From a virus, in IMG/VR virus record IMGVR_UViG_3300025073_000032, positions 1 to 64,000 of that record: a stretch of 64,000 nt of DNA; one strand, written 5' to 3'. The stretch's first letter is position 1. Every line of letters begins with the position of its first letter. The position numbers and the translations under genes are program-made. Positions 24,584 to 31,885 of this stretch are shown here, piece after piece. A model generated the notes under the pieces. It was not told the origin of the DNA, searched no databases, and saw only the letters and a list, made by a program, of their open reading frames with translations.

Positions 24584-24732
24584 CTTATGCTCCTTGCTAT
24601 AGCCATCGTTAATTCCCGGCGCAACTCGCACCATGCCCTGAACAACCAGCGTTCCCGCTCTTCAGCATTCAACAGCTCTGGATGCTCTATTAAAAACATC
24701 TCATACTGCTGTTTGATTTCATCGTCATTCAT
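24580..24732 (-). CDS. 50-residue helical protein
   Basis: MNDDEIKQQYEMFLIEHPELL..., charged helix, coupled by overlaps on both sides. No family recognised. Confidence 0.6.
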   Translation of the reverse strand: MNDDEIKQQYEMFLIEHPELLNAEERERWLFRAWCELRRELTMAIARSIR

Positions 24733-25048
24733 CAGCATCTCCGAAAATGTTATATATTATAAACCAAATGTTCTGCTGTTGTATAATCTCAAAGTGTTCC
24801 AGCCCAAGAACATGCAGAATACCTGAAATTTTCCTTGTCATCATATAGTCCAGATATCCTGTACCTATACCAAAACTGTCATGATCCTGAATCCTTATCT
24901 TGCTCCCTGGTGTAACCATTGCATCAGCAATAGCTTTCAGACAACAGGCAGTAGTCCTGCCTGAATTCCGAAATTCAGGATAAGGTCGGCCTGATCGTTG
25001 TTGATAGCCGTCTCGCTCTACATCTGATACCCTTTTGTTTTTTATCAT
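24725..25048 (-). CDS. Unknown protein, 107 residues
   Basis: Basic N terminus (MIKNKRVSDVERDG) and a middle part with AIADAMVTPGSKIRIQDHD, ending acidic (FGDADE). Overlaps neighbours at both ends by a few bases. The spacing of positive charges and the GSKIRIQDH turn suggest a small nucleic-acid-binding fold, which is speculative. Confidence 0.6.
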   Translation of the reverse strand: MIKNKRVSDVERDGYQQRSGRPYPEFRNSGRTTACCLKAIADAMVTPGSKIRIQDHDSFGIGTGYLDYMMTRKISGILHVLGLEHFEIIQQQNIWFIIYNIFGDADE

Positions 25049-25242
25049 CTCAGTACCTTTAATAGATTAGTGTTATAGTGTTCTGTATCGAATTCTGCGG
25101 CAGAACCACATAATGGACAGGTCCATACATGATAAAGCTGTTCAAATGCTTCAGTGTAAGTCAAAGGAATAGACTCGCCTTTGTTACAACCCTTTGAACA
25201 GCGCACTGCGTATATTGATTGTCCTCTGATTCTGAGCATCAT
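25045..25242 (-). CDS. Zinc-ribbon protein, 65 residues
   Basis: Contains a spaced Cys set (VRCSKGCNKGE ... WTCPLCGSAAEF), a likely treble-clef or ribbon zinc site. Follows AGGGGAT before ATG-ATG. Overlaps the next gene. Function unknown. Confidence 0.65.
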   Translation of the reverse strand: MMLRIRGQSIYAVRCSKGCNKGESIPLTYTEAFEQLYHVWTCPLCGSAAEFDTEHYNTNLLKVLR

Positions 25243-25299
25243 TTATCCCCTAGCAACCCCTTATCGGAGGCTTTACTTAAAACAGGTTACGATCCAATT

Positions 25300-25596
25300 T
25301 TAGTTTTCATTCTCTGACCTCTCTCTATGTTGGTAAATTTCATCTAGCGTTTGCATGATTACCTTATGCTTTCTTGCAGCTGTACGTTGTAGCTCATCTT
25401 CCGACATGTCAGGGTAATCGATTCTCAGTGTCTGTTGTAATCCGTCTAAAGCAAACGCACTAACTTTGTCCCGATAATGCTCCATGCCACAAAAAAAGCA
25501 AATCAACGAATCTTCCACTCCATAAGGAAGTAGCATAGTATCTTTTTGACAACGAGGACATTTGCCTTTCAGTGATTCCAGCTCCTGAATATTCAC
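25300..25596 (-). CDS. Zinc-ribbon protein, 98 residues
   Basis: N-terminal CPRCQKDTMLLPYGVEDSLICFFCG zinc ribbon (residues ~14-37), then a helical C-terminal half. It shares the PYGVEDS/PFGVGFQ-type loop with the 124-residue protein at 25849-26223, so the two may be paralogues. Confidence 0.7.
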   Translation of the reverse strand: MNIQELESLKGKCPRCQKDTMLLPYGVEDSLICFFCGMEHYRDKVSAFALDGLQQTLRIDYPDMSEDELQRTAARKHKVIMQTLDEIYQHRERSENEN

Positions 25597-25601
25597 TAGA
25601 A

Positions 25602-25799
25602 TTACACCCCCTTTGCTATTAGACCAGTTTCCCTAGCCAGATAATCCATTCTTTGCAAAAATGTTCGATTCCACTTTTGCACCCAGGTGTCCCGATCTAC
25701 TCCTGCCGCATCGGGGCGAGGACCATGCTGAGCATAAGCATATTGCTCAGCTTCCGGTATAAGCTTGTTACGTGCTGCTTCGTATTGATTCTCTCGCAT
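25602..25799 (-). CDS. Unknown 65-residue protein
   Basis: MRENQYEAARNKLIPEAEQYA..., helical with an aromatic-rich centre (DTWVQKWNRTFLQRMDYLA). Start behind GGGAGGT. No known family. Confidence 0.65.
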   Translation of the reverse strand: MRENQYEAARNKLIPEAEQYAYAQHGPRPDAAGVDRDTWVQKWNRTFLQRMDYLARETGLIAKGV

Positions 25800-25848
25800 G
25801 TTGTTTGTAACCTCCCTGTTCTAGTTACTCCTTTTTCTTATTTAAAGC

Positions 25849-26223
25849 TCAAGAGTTTCCATGTTTTTTATTGTTTGATTGCAACAGAAGTGAAAGCAGA
25901 TTTTGGGTTACAGCTTCCTTTTGCATCTCTTCATATCGGGCAGAAAAAGACTGATCTACTTTCAACTCTTCATCAGACGGTTGTAGGGTAAACGAAATGC
26001 TATCAAGAAGCCATTCCATGGCCTGAAGACTTCCAATCATAACAGCATGTTTGTATAATTTAGCTGTACTATCAATAGCCACAGCCCGATTATTCCTTGC
26101 ACAATTGATGCAAATACGCTGAAAGCCTACACCAAAAGGTGCAATAGCTGTCTCTGCTCCGCACATTTCACAAGTTCCTTCGGTACGATCAATTTCAGCC
26201 TCGGTAAAATTAAGCTTTTCCAT
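25849..26223 (-). CDS. Zinc-ribbon/helical protein, 124 residues
   Basis: Zinc ribbon at residues 17-40 (CEMCGAETAIAPFGVGFQRICINC) followed by an all-helical domain. Same architecture as the gene at 25300-25596. Starts after AAAGGATC. Possible transcription- or host-interaction factor; no direct evidence. Confidence 0.68.
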   Translation of the reverse strand: MEKLNFTEAEIDRTEGTCEMCGAETAIAPFGVGFQRICINCARNNRAVAIDSTAKLYKHAVMIGSLQAMEWLLDSISFTLQPSDEELKVDQSFSARYEEMQKEAVTQNLLSLLLQSNNKKHGNS

Positions 26224-26271
26224 AGATGATCCTTTCCTGGATTCTCATTAATTTTCTACTAGAATGGGAGT

Positions 26272-26412
26272 TTATGCTTGGCTTTGATCTTCTTTGATCC
26301 TCCGAATAAGGCTTGTAATGTGGTCTGACAGGTATTCTCCATCTCTTCCCCTAATATCCCCAGTGACCACCATCAGCTCTTCTAACTCTTTTAATATATC
26401 TTCTCGGCTCAT
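26272..26412 (-). CDS. 46-residue helical protein
   Basis: MSREDILKELEELMVV..., begins right after the previous stop behind AAAGGAGT. It has one internal loop (GDIRGRDGEYLSDH). Unknown. Confidence 0.62.
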   Translation of the reverse strand: MSREDILKELEELMVVTGDIRGRDGEYLSDHITSLIRRIKEDQSQA

Positions 26413-26733
26413 TTACACTACTCCTTTCAAAAGAGTCTCCTGATCGATCACCTGGAACTCCCGACGAGTAGAATACTCTACCATCGTGGACATGTATGGG
26501 GAATACTTCACCAAATTAAGCCATGCATCATCTATTATACGTTGTGTCAGATGCTCCTGCGGCAGATGATCGTACTCTGACCTCATCTTAGCTTGACGTG
26601 CCATCTCTCGCTCCTCCGCTATTGCTTGGCAGATTGGACAATCTGTAGAGCACACCATGAAGGTGTACTCACCTTTCTCTCTTAGCTTCTCAGCTTTGTC
26701 TTTGGATAGGAATCGTACATCTTTGTAAATCAT
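26413..26733 (-). CDS. Unknown protein with CPICQ motif, 106 residues
   Basis: A central CSTDCPICQAIAEEREMA segment could bind a metal with the two flanking Cys. The rest is helical and basic. Ends with a stop directly followed by the next ATG. Overlaps the upstream gene by four bases. Confidence 0.65.
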   Translation of the reverse strand: MIYKDVRFLSKDKAEKLREKGEYTFMVCSTDCPICQAIAEEREMARQAKMRSEYDHLPQEHLTQRIIDDAWLNLVKYSPYMSTMVEYSTRREFQVIDQETLLKGVV

Positions 26734-26999
26734 AGACCCCCCTCACTTTCCGTGGCTATAATCTCAGCCCACACCACTTTACCATCCAGAAGGTCTTCCC
26801 GGCAGATATGAGTGGTTGTAGACCCACAGTAAAAGGGAGTGTCCTGATCCCGCTCCCCTTTGATTACCAAATAGTACAAGGAAATCTCATGCTCATTCTT
26901 GACTTCTTGACCTATGAGCATTTCCTTGTACACCCCATCGGTACCAAAAGCTGCTGACAGTATCGCCAACAGCTTTTCTATTATATCTCTTCTGTTCAT
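26730..26999 (-). CDS. Unknown 89-residue protein
   Basis: MNRRDIIEKLLAILSAAFG..., with alternating strands such as ISLYYLVIKGER and DGKVVWAEIIATE. Possibly a small alpha/beta protein. Contains a TCTATTATA motif near its 5' end. No homology recognised. Confidence 0.6.
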   Translation of the reverse strand: MNRRDIIEKLLAILSAAFGTDGVYKEMLIGQEVKNEHEISLYYLVIKGERDQDTPFYCGSTTTHICREDLLDGKVVWAEIIATESEGGL

Positions 27000-27003
27000 A
27001 GGC

Positions 27004-27387
27004 TCATTTCCCCCTGGCAGATCGTGCTACGGCTAACCGTTTGGATGCTTTCTCTCGTTGCTCATCAGACATTACCTTGGCTTTACGAAACGGATTCTTG
27101 CCCAGCCTGAAAGCCCAAAGAGGACACTGTTTAGCCGTACATAAAGTTACTTCAGAATACATGCCTCCGCAACAGTCCAGACACTTCGCCCTGATCGCTG
27201 GCAAAGGGGATGTGAGGTCAGATTCTACATTCCTAAGCTCTTCCATTGCTTCCTTGCCGCTTATGCGCTGGCGAGGAGCTGGTTTTTCTTTCTTCTGCTT
27301 AGCCACAACAACAGGCTTGCCAGTCTCTTTTGCTTTCTTGGCTGCTCGTTGAATGGCTTTCTCTGTTACTTCCAAGGATTTTTTCAT
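27004..27387 (-). CDS. Basic protein with CxxCC and CPLWAFR motifs
   Basis: 127 residues. A Lys/Ala-rich N terminus (KAIQRAAKKAKETGKP) precedes KCLDCCGGMYSEVTLCTAKQCPLWAFRLGKNP, a four-Cys motif I associate with uncharacterised phage proteins. The basic flanks suggest nucleic-acid binding. Starts behind AAGGAGC. Function unknown. Confidence 0.7.
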   Translation of the reverse strand: MKKSLEVTEKAIQRAAKKAKETGKPVVVAKQKKEKPAPRQRISGKEAMEELRNVESDLTSPLPAIRAKCLDCCGGMYSEVTLCTAKQCPLWAFRLGKNPFRKAKVMSDEQREKASKRLAVARSARGK

Positions 27388-27398
27388 TATTTAGCTCC

Positions 27399-27491
27399 TT
27401 ATCTTTTGAATATTATACAGTCGAAACAGTGACAGCATCGTGTACATTTTTTGCAGCAGAAGCACTCGGATTTCCGTCCACACTCGCACAT
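27399..27491 (-). CDS. Cys-rich 30-residue micropeptide
   Basis: MCECGRKSECFCCKKCTRCC..., ten Cys in thirty residues. It resembles the 31- and 41-residue Cys-rich products at 28.1-28.3 kb. The ribosome site is poor (GAGGCGG), so expression may depend on the upstream gene. The Cys density makes a chance frame unlikely. Confidence 0.5.
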   Translation of the reverse strand: MCECGRKSECFCCKKCTRCCHCFDCIIFKR

Positions 27492-27529
27492 TAGTTAGCC
27501 CACCGCCTCTCCATATTCATTTATTTGGC

Positions 27530-27685
27530 TTACCTGCACCAATGCAACAAAGCACGAACAGCCTCACGTTGTTTCTTTGCTTCTGTACAGACTATACAGT
27601 CTGTATTGTTACAAGTAAACTCTATATTGTATATATTGTTAAGGCTGTATGATTTATTTCTAGCTTTTTGATAGAATCCTATCAT
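27530..27685 (-). CDS. 51-residue protein with CxxxxCxxC
   Basis: MIGFYQKARNKSYSLN..., with CNNTDCIVC near the middle. Strong AAAGGAG before the start. Unknown. Confidence 0.58.
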   Translation of the reverse strand: MIGFYQKARNKSYSLNNIYNIEFTCNNTDCIVCTEAKKQREAVRALLHWCR

Positions 27686-27729
27686 TTTATTTTCTCCTTT
27701 TTACTAATCGGTCAATACTGATCTTACGT

Positions 27730-27879
27730 TCAGGTTGGATCAACAAACATCAGGTCGTCAACATATAGAAATGCTCGTTCTTCCAGCTTCTCTTCTCGAC
27801 CACAATTGAAGCATTTATACCCGTCCAGAACTTCGTTCATATTGTGGTTGCATGCACATACCCGTTTTTTCGCTTTCAT
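27730..27879 (-). CDS. 49-residue zinc protein
   Basis: MKAKKRVCACNHNMNEVL..., with CAC and CFNCG pairs spaced as a small zinc knuckle, followed by an acidic helix. Overlaps the previous stop (GCATGA). Unknown function. Confidence 0.6.
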   Translation of the reverse strand: MKAKKRVCACNHNMNEVLDGYKCFNCGREEKLEERAFLYVDDLMFVDPT

Positions 27880-28016
27880 GCTCGGCCCCTTTCTGTTGAA
27901 TAATACTTCCGGCTCCTTAAGCCATCTTCATAAGTACGGACCACAAAAAACCCATGCTCCGTAAGCTCTATTGACTCCTCGTACCGTTCCTCTTTCTCGT
28001 ATTCGTAGCTTGCCAT
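27876..28016 (-). CDS. 46-residue charged protein
   Basis: MASYEYEKEERYEESIEL..., starts behind GGGGAGGT, the first gene after the 28.0-kb promoter. Short alpha/beta pattern; no family. Confidence 0.62.
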   Translation of the reverse strand: MASYEYEKEERYEESIELTEHGFFVVRTYEDGLRSRKYYSTERGRA

Positions 28017-28027
28017 GATGACCTCCC

Positions 28028-28082
28028 CTTATCTATTATAAGTATATCACCACTGGTACCCATGTCAAGGAGTTATATAATA
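28028..28082 (-). promoter_or_regulatory. Predicted promoter with flanking TATTA-KATAA elements
   Basis: TTGACA (28063-28068), a 16-base spacer and TATACT (28041-28046). Upstream of the -35 lies TATTATATAAC (28072-28082) and downstream of the -10 TAATAGATAAG (28028-28038), 44 bp apart. The next ATG lies about 15 bases beyond. Confidence 0.78.
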
Positions 28083-28088
28083 TATGTT

Positions 28089-28214
28089 TTAGATCAATTC
28101 ACTGTAGCCACACCAGCAAACCCTTCGCCGTCGGCCATCTACAACCTGCCAACCCTCACGCATAAGACAAAAGCATTTGGGACACTTGTGGTGGCACTTA
28201 CAGCTTGCTTTCAC
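28089..28214 (-). CDS. Cys-rich 41-residue protein
   Basis: Start GTG overlaps the preceding stop (GTGA). MKASCKCHHKCPKCFC..., with a second CWC near the end: a compact metal-binding or disulphide-rich peptide. One of three such products in 27.4-28.3 kb. Confidence 0.5.
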   Translation of the reverse strand: MKASCKCHHKCPKCFCLMREGWQVVDGRRRRVCWCGYSELI

Positions 28215-28306
28215 GGTAGTACCCCGCAAGTACAGCATCTCTTGCACAAGCCACACCACCAGCATTTCCGGTCAGTTGCACACCCACAGTTTGGTTTTCC
28301 TCTCAT
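28211..28306 (-). CDS. Cys-rich 31-residue micropeptide
   Basis: MRGKPNCGCATDRKCWWCG..., nine Cys in 31 residues. Behind GGGAGG and overlapping the previous stop (CAATGA). Resembles the 27399-27491 product in spacing (KCxxCxxCxRCCxC). Confidence 0.52.
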   Translation of the reverse strand: MRGKPNCGCATDRKCWWCGLCKRCCTCGVLP

Positions 28307-28509
28307 TGATCGGTCCTCCCTTCCCATACCCCATCGATCACGCCAGGGAAGAACTCACCTTTTGATCCATTAGGCTCCTCTACGTACACTCTCCCGGTGC
28401 TGCTCGGCTTGTGTGGCTCAACGATCCGCAGGAGCTTTACACGCTCTCCTCTGAAGGTTTCGTAGACTTGCCCGATCATCGCAGGTTCACCTTTTATTAG
28501 AAGTCTCAT
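28303..28509 (-). CDS. SH3-like small protein
   Basis: 68 residues: GQVYETFRGERVKLLRIVEP ... GRVYVEEPNGSKGEFFPG, a short beta-barrel pattern as in many small phage proteins. Strong AAAGGAG. Function unknown. Confidence 0.65.
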   Translation of the reverse strand: MRLLIKGEPAMIGQVYETFRGERVKLLRIVEPHKPSSTGRVYVEEPNGSKGEFFPGVIDGVWEGRTDQ

Positions 28510-28511
28510 TG

Positions 28512-28691
28512 TTAAGCTCCTTTCTGGTGACAGTGACCAGCTTCAATCAATTCTGTAGCTATCCTACCATAAGCACCCTGTAGGCCCCAAACTATACCAG
28601 TGTCAATCATCTCCTGAAAGAACTCGACAGTCTCTTCTTCTTCCATCTCACCAGCTTCAAATTCTATTATCTTTCCCACTAGATCGGTCAT
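28512..28691 (-). CDS. DUF7417-like protein, 59 residues
   Basis: MTDLVGKIIEFEAGEMEEEE..., with WGLQGAYGRIATELIEAG, which I recognise as a widespread family of uncharacterised phage proteins. Overlaps the upstream stop (CATGA). The family name is from memory and should be checked. Confidence 0.68.
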   Translation of the reverse strand: MTDLVGKIIEFEAGEMEEEETVEFFQEMIDTGIVWGLQGAYGRIATELIEAGHCHQKGA

Positions 28692-28915
28692 GACTGTTCC
28701 TCCACCGTCTCAAATACCCCGGTGCTACGTTCCGACAGCTTCAAGTGAGGACAAGGTACATCAGGAATAATGAAGCGTTCATACCCTTTATCATCCCGTA
28801 CCCCATATAGTGCATTACGAATATGACGAGCCTCATATACCTTGCCGTCCGTGAAAATAGCTGAGCTGCTTTCGTTCTTACGGCAGATTACCTTGATGTA
28901 CGGTTTTTCATTCAT
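28688..28915 (-). CDS. Unknown 75-residue beta protein
   Basis: MNEKPYIKVICRKNESSSAIFTD..., with repeated strands and a basic/aromatic surface. Overlaps both neighbours. Possibly an OB/SH3-like domain; not certain. Confidence 0.6.
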   Translation of the reverse strand: MNEKPYIKVICRKNESSSAIFTDGKVYEARHIRNALYGVRDDKGYERFIIPDVPCPHLKLSERSTGVFETVEEQS

Positions 28916-29052
28916 TTATCATACCCCGCGATAACTCGGTTAATGTACTCTTCCACGGTTTCAGCTGGCCTTCCCAGGTTTCTAATCTCAGCGACCATGC
29001 CCCTGATCTTCCGTAGCTCCTGCTTGACTATCCATTTATCAGTCCTGGTCAT
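28912..29052 (-). CDS. 46-residue helical protein
   Basis: MTRTDKWIVKQELRKIRG..., behind TAGGAGC and overlapping the next start. No family recognised. Confidence 0.6.
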   Translation of the reverse strand: MTRTDKWIVKQELRKIRGMVAEIRNLGRPAETVEEYINRVIAGYDK

Positions 29053-29210
29053 TAGCAGCTCCTATTGGTGGAATATGGGAAGGTGTCACTGGTTTTACGG
29101 CACCTGGAGCATACATGCAACAGGTCAGCTTCAGGATCGGCTACAACCTCAAATGACCCAACTGTAAACCACTCGTTGCAGCCTATGCACTTGATCCGAT
29201 ACCAAACCAT
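29052..29210 (-). CDS. Zinc-ribbon protein, 52 residues
   Basis: MVWYRIKCIGCNEWFTVGSF ... VCSRCRK: two Cys pairs form a zinc ribbon. Behind GGAGGT, directly downstream of the 29.2-kb promoter. Unknown role. Confidence 0.68.
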   Translation of the reverse strand: MVWYRIKCIGCNEWFTVGSFEVVADPEADLLHVCSRCRKTSDTFPYSTNRSC

Positions 29211-29223
29211 AACTACCTCCGTA

Positions 29224-29267
29224 CTTATATAATATCAAATCTGCAAACCATGTCAAGTTATCTAATA
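29224..29267 (-). promoter_or_regulatory. Predicted promoter with flanking elements
   Basis: TTGACA (29251-29256), a 16-base spacer and TATTAT (29229-29234). TATTAGATAAC abuts the -35 (29257-29267) and TATTATATAAG overlaps the -10. The same upstream 11-mer occurs at the 40.3-kb promoter. Confidence 0.8.
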
Positions 29268-29270
29268 GAA

Positions 29271-29435
29271 TTATTTTCTCTTTCTTTTTTGAGCACTTAT
29301 CAGCTTTTGCAGATGTGGACAGAAGGGACAGTTTAACCTGCCCCCTGCTGCCTTGTGGCATGGCTCTTTACGGCATGCCTCTTGTGCTCTCTGTACTGCC
29401 TCTTCCAGGGTATATTTCTGAGTACTAGAAGCCAT
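29271..29435 (-). CDS. Zinc-binding 54-residue protein
   Basis: MASSTQKYTLEEAVQRAQEA..., with CRKEPCH and CPFCPH, a probable zinc knuckle, and a Lys/Arg tail. Preceded by AAGGTGA. Ends just before the 29.2-kb promoter. Confidence 0.6.
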   Translation of the reverse strand: MASSTQKYTLEEAVQRAQEACRKEPCHKAAGGRLNCPFCPHLQKLISAQKRKRK

Positions 29436-29520
29436 AGTTCACCTTTAGGTAGATCATCAATATATCCATAGCTGCAAGAGCCAAAATCAGCTTCAGAGCT
29501 TTTTTGTCATTGGGAAGCAT
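29425..29520 (-). CDS. Single-span membrane peptide, 31 residues
   Basis: MLPNDKKALKLILALAAMDI..., one hydrophobic helix with a basic N terminus, behind a strong GAGGAGG. Overlaps the next gene. Could be a small inner-membrane regulator; unknown. Confidence 0.6.
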   Translation of the reverse strand: MLPNDKKALKLILALAAMDILMIYLKVNYGF

Positions 29521-29558
29521 ACTATCCTCCTCACCTATGTATACTACCATTTATTACG

Positions 29559-29590
29559 AAAAAAGCCCCTATTTTTTATAATAGAAGCTT
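29559..29590 (-). terminator. Rho-independent terminator
   Basis: AAGCCCCTATT and AATAGAAGCTT form an 11-bp stem with two G-T pairs on the minus strand, followed by TTTTTT. The stem includes a TATAATAGA motif. Confidence 0.8.
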
Positions 29591-29622
29591 TTTTTCTTGC
29601 TTACCTCTTTAATTACAGCTAG

Positions 29623-29841
29623 TTACTCTTTTGCTTTAAACCCATCAGAAGTGAACAAAATCAGCTGAAACTCCTCGGACAGAAGGAAATCCACTCGTTG
29701 CACAAGACAAGACGGCTCTCTTCTATTGTTGTCATCCACATACATCAGCCTACCATTCTCAACAGCATACCTGACTCCTTTATGCATAAACATCCTTGCT
29801 CGTCCTTCTTGCACAGCTCTAATCGCTTCTGATAAGATCAT
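29623..29841 (-). CDS. Unknown 72-residue protein
   Basis: MILSEAIRAVQEGRARMFMHKG..., two-part alpha/beta protein with no recognised motif. Bounded by terminators on both sides, so probably a single-gene unit. Confidence 0.65.
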   Translation of the reverse strand: MILSEAIRAVQEGRARMFMHKGVRYAVENGRLMYVDDNNRREPSCLVQRVDFLLSEEFQLILFTSDGFKAKE

Positions 29842-29863
29842 ATAATATCCTTTCGGTTGTTGT

Positions 29864-29895
29864 AAAAAAAGCCTCCCCGCTCCATTACGGAGGCT
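29864..29895 (-). terminator. Rho-independent terminator
   Basis: AGCCTCC/GGAGGCT 7-bp stem with a 12-base loop and seven T on the minus strand. The ~100-base gap between genes 29841 and 29948 holds this and a weaker upstream hairpin (GACTT/AAGTC). Confidence 0.85.
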
Positions 29896-29947
29896 GCAAG
29901 GGACTTTATACCCAAGTCAGCGCCACACACCAGGGAGGCAAACTGTA

Positions 29948-30235
29948 TTAATCTCCTATCGGCCAAACCCAGTAACCTAGATCATCTACATTAAAACCTA
30001 GCTTTCTGAGTATTCTTCCTGAGTAACTGCTTTGCTCTATCTCAAACTCTGATACTTCCAGCACTAAAGCGCCATCTCGTACACCTGAAACAAATACTCT
30101 TGTAGCAAGACCATCTCTCAAATGCTTTGCCAGTACCTGCAAACCTGTAATAAAAGCATTCATGTTGTTTACTGAGTCTATTTTACGACTCAAGTATTCA
30201 AACTGTTGCTCATTATCTAATGCATGTATTCTCAC
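29948..30235 (-). CDS. Unknown 95-residue protein
   Basis: Helical N-terminal half (NEQQFEYLSRKIDSVNNMN) then strands (TRVFVSGVRDGALVLEVSEF). Ends LGYWVWPIGD. No family recognised. Confidence 0.65.
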   Translation of the reverse strand: MRIHALDNEQQFEYLSRKIDSVNNMNAFITGLQVLAKHLRDGLATRVFVSGVRDGALVLEVSEFEIEQSSYSGRILRKLGFNVDDLGYWVWPIGD

Positions 30236-30501
30236 AGGTCATCCTCCTTATGCTGAAATATTTTCAAATGACGCATACATTCACAAATATGATCGCTTAT
30301 GTCATGATTCCGCAAAGCTTCAATCAGTTTAGCTTTGTATATAGCCGAACAGGTGTAATCCACAACTACATTATCTTCCTCAAGTCCTTTTTGTAATACA
30401 TAAGCTATCTGAAGTGCATCTCTCACCGGAAGTACCATCACGACAGCGGTACCTAGTTCGATCTTCTCAGCGTCTTCTTCGCTTAGCTTAACGTATTTCA
30501 T
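30232..30501 (-). CDS. Unknown 89-residue protein
   Basis: Charged alpha/beta protein (MKYVKLSEEDAEKIELG...), C terminus with HDISDHICECMRHLK (possible metal site). Overlaps the next start by four bases. Confidence 0.65.
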   Translation of the reverse strand: MKYVKLSEEDAEKIELGTAVVMVLPVRDALQIAYVLQKGLEEDNVVVDYTCSAIYKAKLIEALRNHDISDHICECMRHLKIFQHKEDDL

Positions 30502-30527
30502 GATCTTACTCCCTAAATACTTTGAAT

Positions 30528-30896
30528 TTACTTCTCTCCTCTCTGGTTACTCCCAAATAACCTATAATATAACCCCCTACACATATTTTTTATTGCCATC
30601 TTTATCATGCCCCAGTTGGTCAGGTATATCGGCTTTGGATGTGGTTGTTCGAACGCTTCTCCATAAGCCTGATAATCAGCAAAGGCTGCAAACTCTTCAC
30701 ACTCATTATGATTCTCTATACACCAGAGCCATACCTCGTTGGGACAGAAGAGGCATGGCTGAAGCTCCCCAGGTACGGATAAGTGAATCCTCCTCATCGA
30801 ATCCAGCGATTCATGCATCTCCTTGGTCAAAGGCTCCTGCATTGTGCATGCAGCTATCCAGCATGAACTCTTCAGCATTCCCTGTTCTTCTTCCAT
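30528..30896 (-). CDS. 122-residue protein with CLFC motif
   Basis: Start set at MEEEQGMLK, behind GGAGGCATTG. Contains PCLFCPNEVWLWCIENHNECEEF, a Cys/His cluster that may bind zinc, then an aromatic-basic C terminus. Function unknown. Confidence 0.65.
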   Translation of the reverse strand: MEEEQGMLKSSCWIAACTMQEPLTKEMHESLDSMRRIHLSVPGELQPCLFCPNEVWLWCIENHNECEEFAAFADYQAYGEAFEQPHPKPIYLTNWGMIKMAIKNMCRGLYYRLFGSNQRGEK

Positions 30897-31045
30897 CAAT
30901 GCCTCCAATGATGTATTAGATACCTAAAACCACTTCCCAGGTGATTCGGCAAGTGGTCCTTAGTCTTCTCATCAAAATAAGCTTGTAACAGTGTGTCAGC
31001 CCAAAGCAGGATCATCACCACCAAAAACAGTACTAGCACTCTCAT
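30896..31045 (-). CDS. 49-residue membrane protein
   Basis: MRVLVLFLVVMILLWADTLL..., one transmembrane segment then a His/Arg-rich cytoplasmic or periplasmic tail. Behind GGGAGAAGAA. Overlaps the next start. Unknown. Confidence 0.58.
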   Translation of the reverse strand: MRVLVLFLVVMILLWADTLLQAYFDEKTKDHLPNHLGSGFRYLIHHWRH

Positions 31046-31068
31046 CTTTTCTTCTCCCTATGCTACGT

Positions 31069-31353
31069 TCACTCCTCATTATTATATTTCTGATCTATGT
31101 AACGCTTAGCATCTTCAACACTTGCATGCCAAATTACTTCCTTTTCAGACTCCAACAGATTATGTGCATCTCCTCCTTTGGTGCTTATCAACAGTCGATA
31201 GCATTCAGGTGTATAATATTCATGCACCAAACAACCCGAACCGTTGAATACTCTGATACTATCAGCCACTATGTATAGAAACGTACCTGTTTTCTTGGTT
31301 ACGATACTGCCTACAGGTACATTCTTCAAAAGCATCAATATTTTTACTGTCAT
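31069..31353 (-). CDS. Unknown 94-residue protein
   Basis: Opens MTVKILMLLKNVPVGSIVTK, a small beta domain (SH3-like), followed by a HEYYTPECYRLL segment and a charged C terminus. Overlaps the previous stop. No family known. Confidence 0.62.
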   Translation of the reverse strand: MTVKILMLLKNVPVGSIVTKKTGTFLYIVADSIRVFNGSGCLVHEYYTPECYRLLISTKGGDAHNLLESEKEVIWHASVEDAKRYIDQKYNNEE

Positions 31354-31643
31354 TTTCGCCTCTTCTTTCCCTTGTTCCGCTTATCATACTGCTCTTGCAT
31401 GAACTCACGGTACTTGTGTTTGCTCTCTTCTTTTGTTTGTCTAATATCATCATAAGTAGCGCCAATGCTGCACTGAGTAAGTGTCAGGCCGGACTGTATA
31501 ATATATAACTGAGCATATTGCATATCATCTACTACAACACATTCATCATATAGTATAGCATTAGTAACTGTCCCTAACTCAGTCCTGTTACCTTCAGCAT
31601 CGATCATGTATACCTTAACTGACCCAGGAAGTGCAGATACCAT
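31350..31643 (-). CDS. Unknown 97-residue protein
   Basis: Begins MVSALPGSVKVYMIDAEG, beta-rich, with a basic C-terminal helix (KHKYREFMQEQYDKRNKGKKRRK). The tail could bind nucleic acid. Confidence 0.6.
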   Translation of the reverse strand: MVSALPGSVKVYMIDAEGNRTELGTVTNAILYDECVVVDDMQYAQLYIIQSGLTLTQCSIGATYDDIRQTKEESKHKYREFMQEQYDKRNKGKKRRK

Positions 31644-31885
31644 TATCTTGTCACCTTCTGATACAGATGACCGTCACCGTCTGGAGCATTGCATGACTTA
31701 CTCATGCCCTCTTCTGGAGTGCGTTGACAAAAGACACATCTCCACTCAATCTGTTTTACCTCTCTTTGAGGCTTTACTGTCATAATCTTCAATCCTTTTG
31801 GTGCTCCTATCTGCTTTTTAGCGGCTGAGTCAAACACAAAGGTAGGCACAATCATCAGACAGACTAGTATGATAATATATTTCAT
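31643..31885 (-). CDS. Small exported or membrane-anchored Cys protein
   Basis: 80 residues with an N-terminal signal-like segment (MKYIIILVCLMIVPTFVF) and a CVFCQRTPEEGMSKSC motif near the C terminus. Start/stop overlaps link it to neighbours. Probably sits at the membrane; role unknown. Confidence 0.6.
   Translation of the reverse strand: MKYIIILVCLMIVPTFVFDSAAKKQIGAPKGLKIMTVKPQREVKQIEWRCVFCQRTPEEGMSKSCNAPDGDGHLYQKVTR

Noticed and set aside
29149-29361. 70-codon minus-strand frame across 29149-29361
   Set aside because: It crosses a good promoter and overlaps the 54- and 52-residue zinc genes in other frames; it has no ribosome site.
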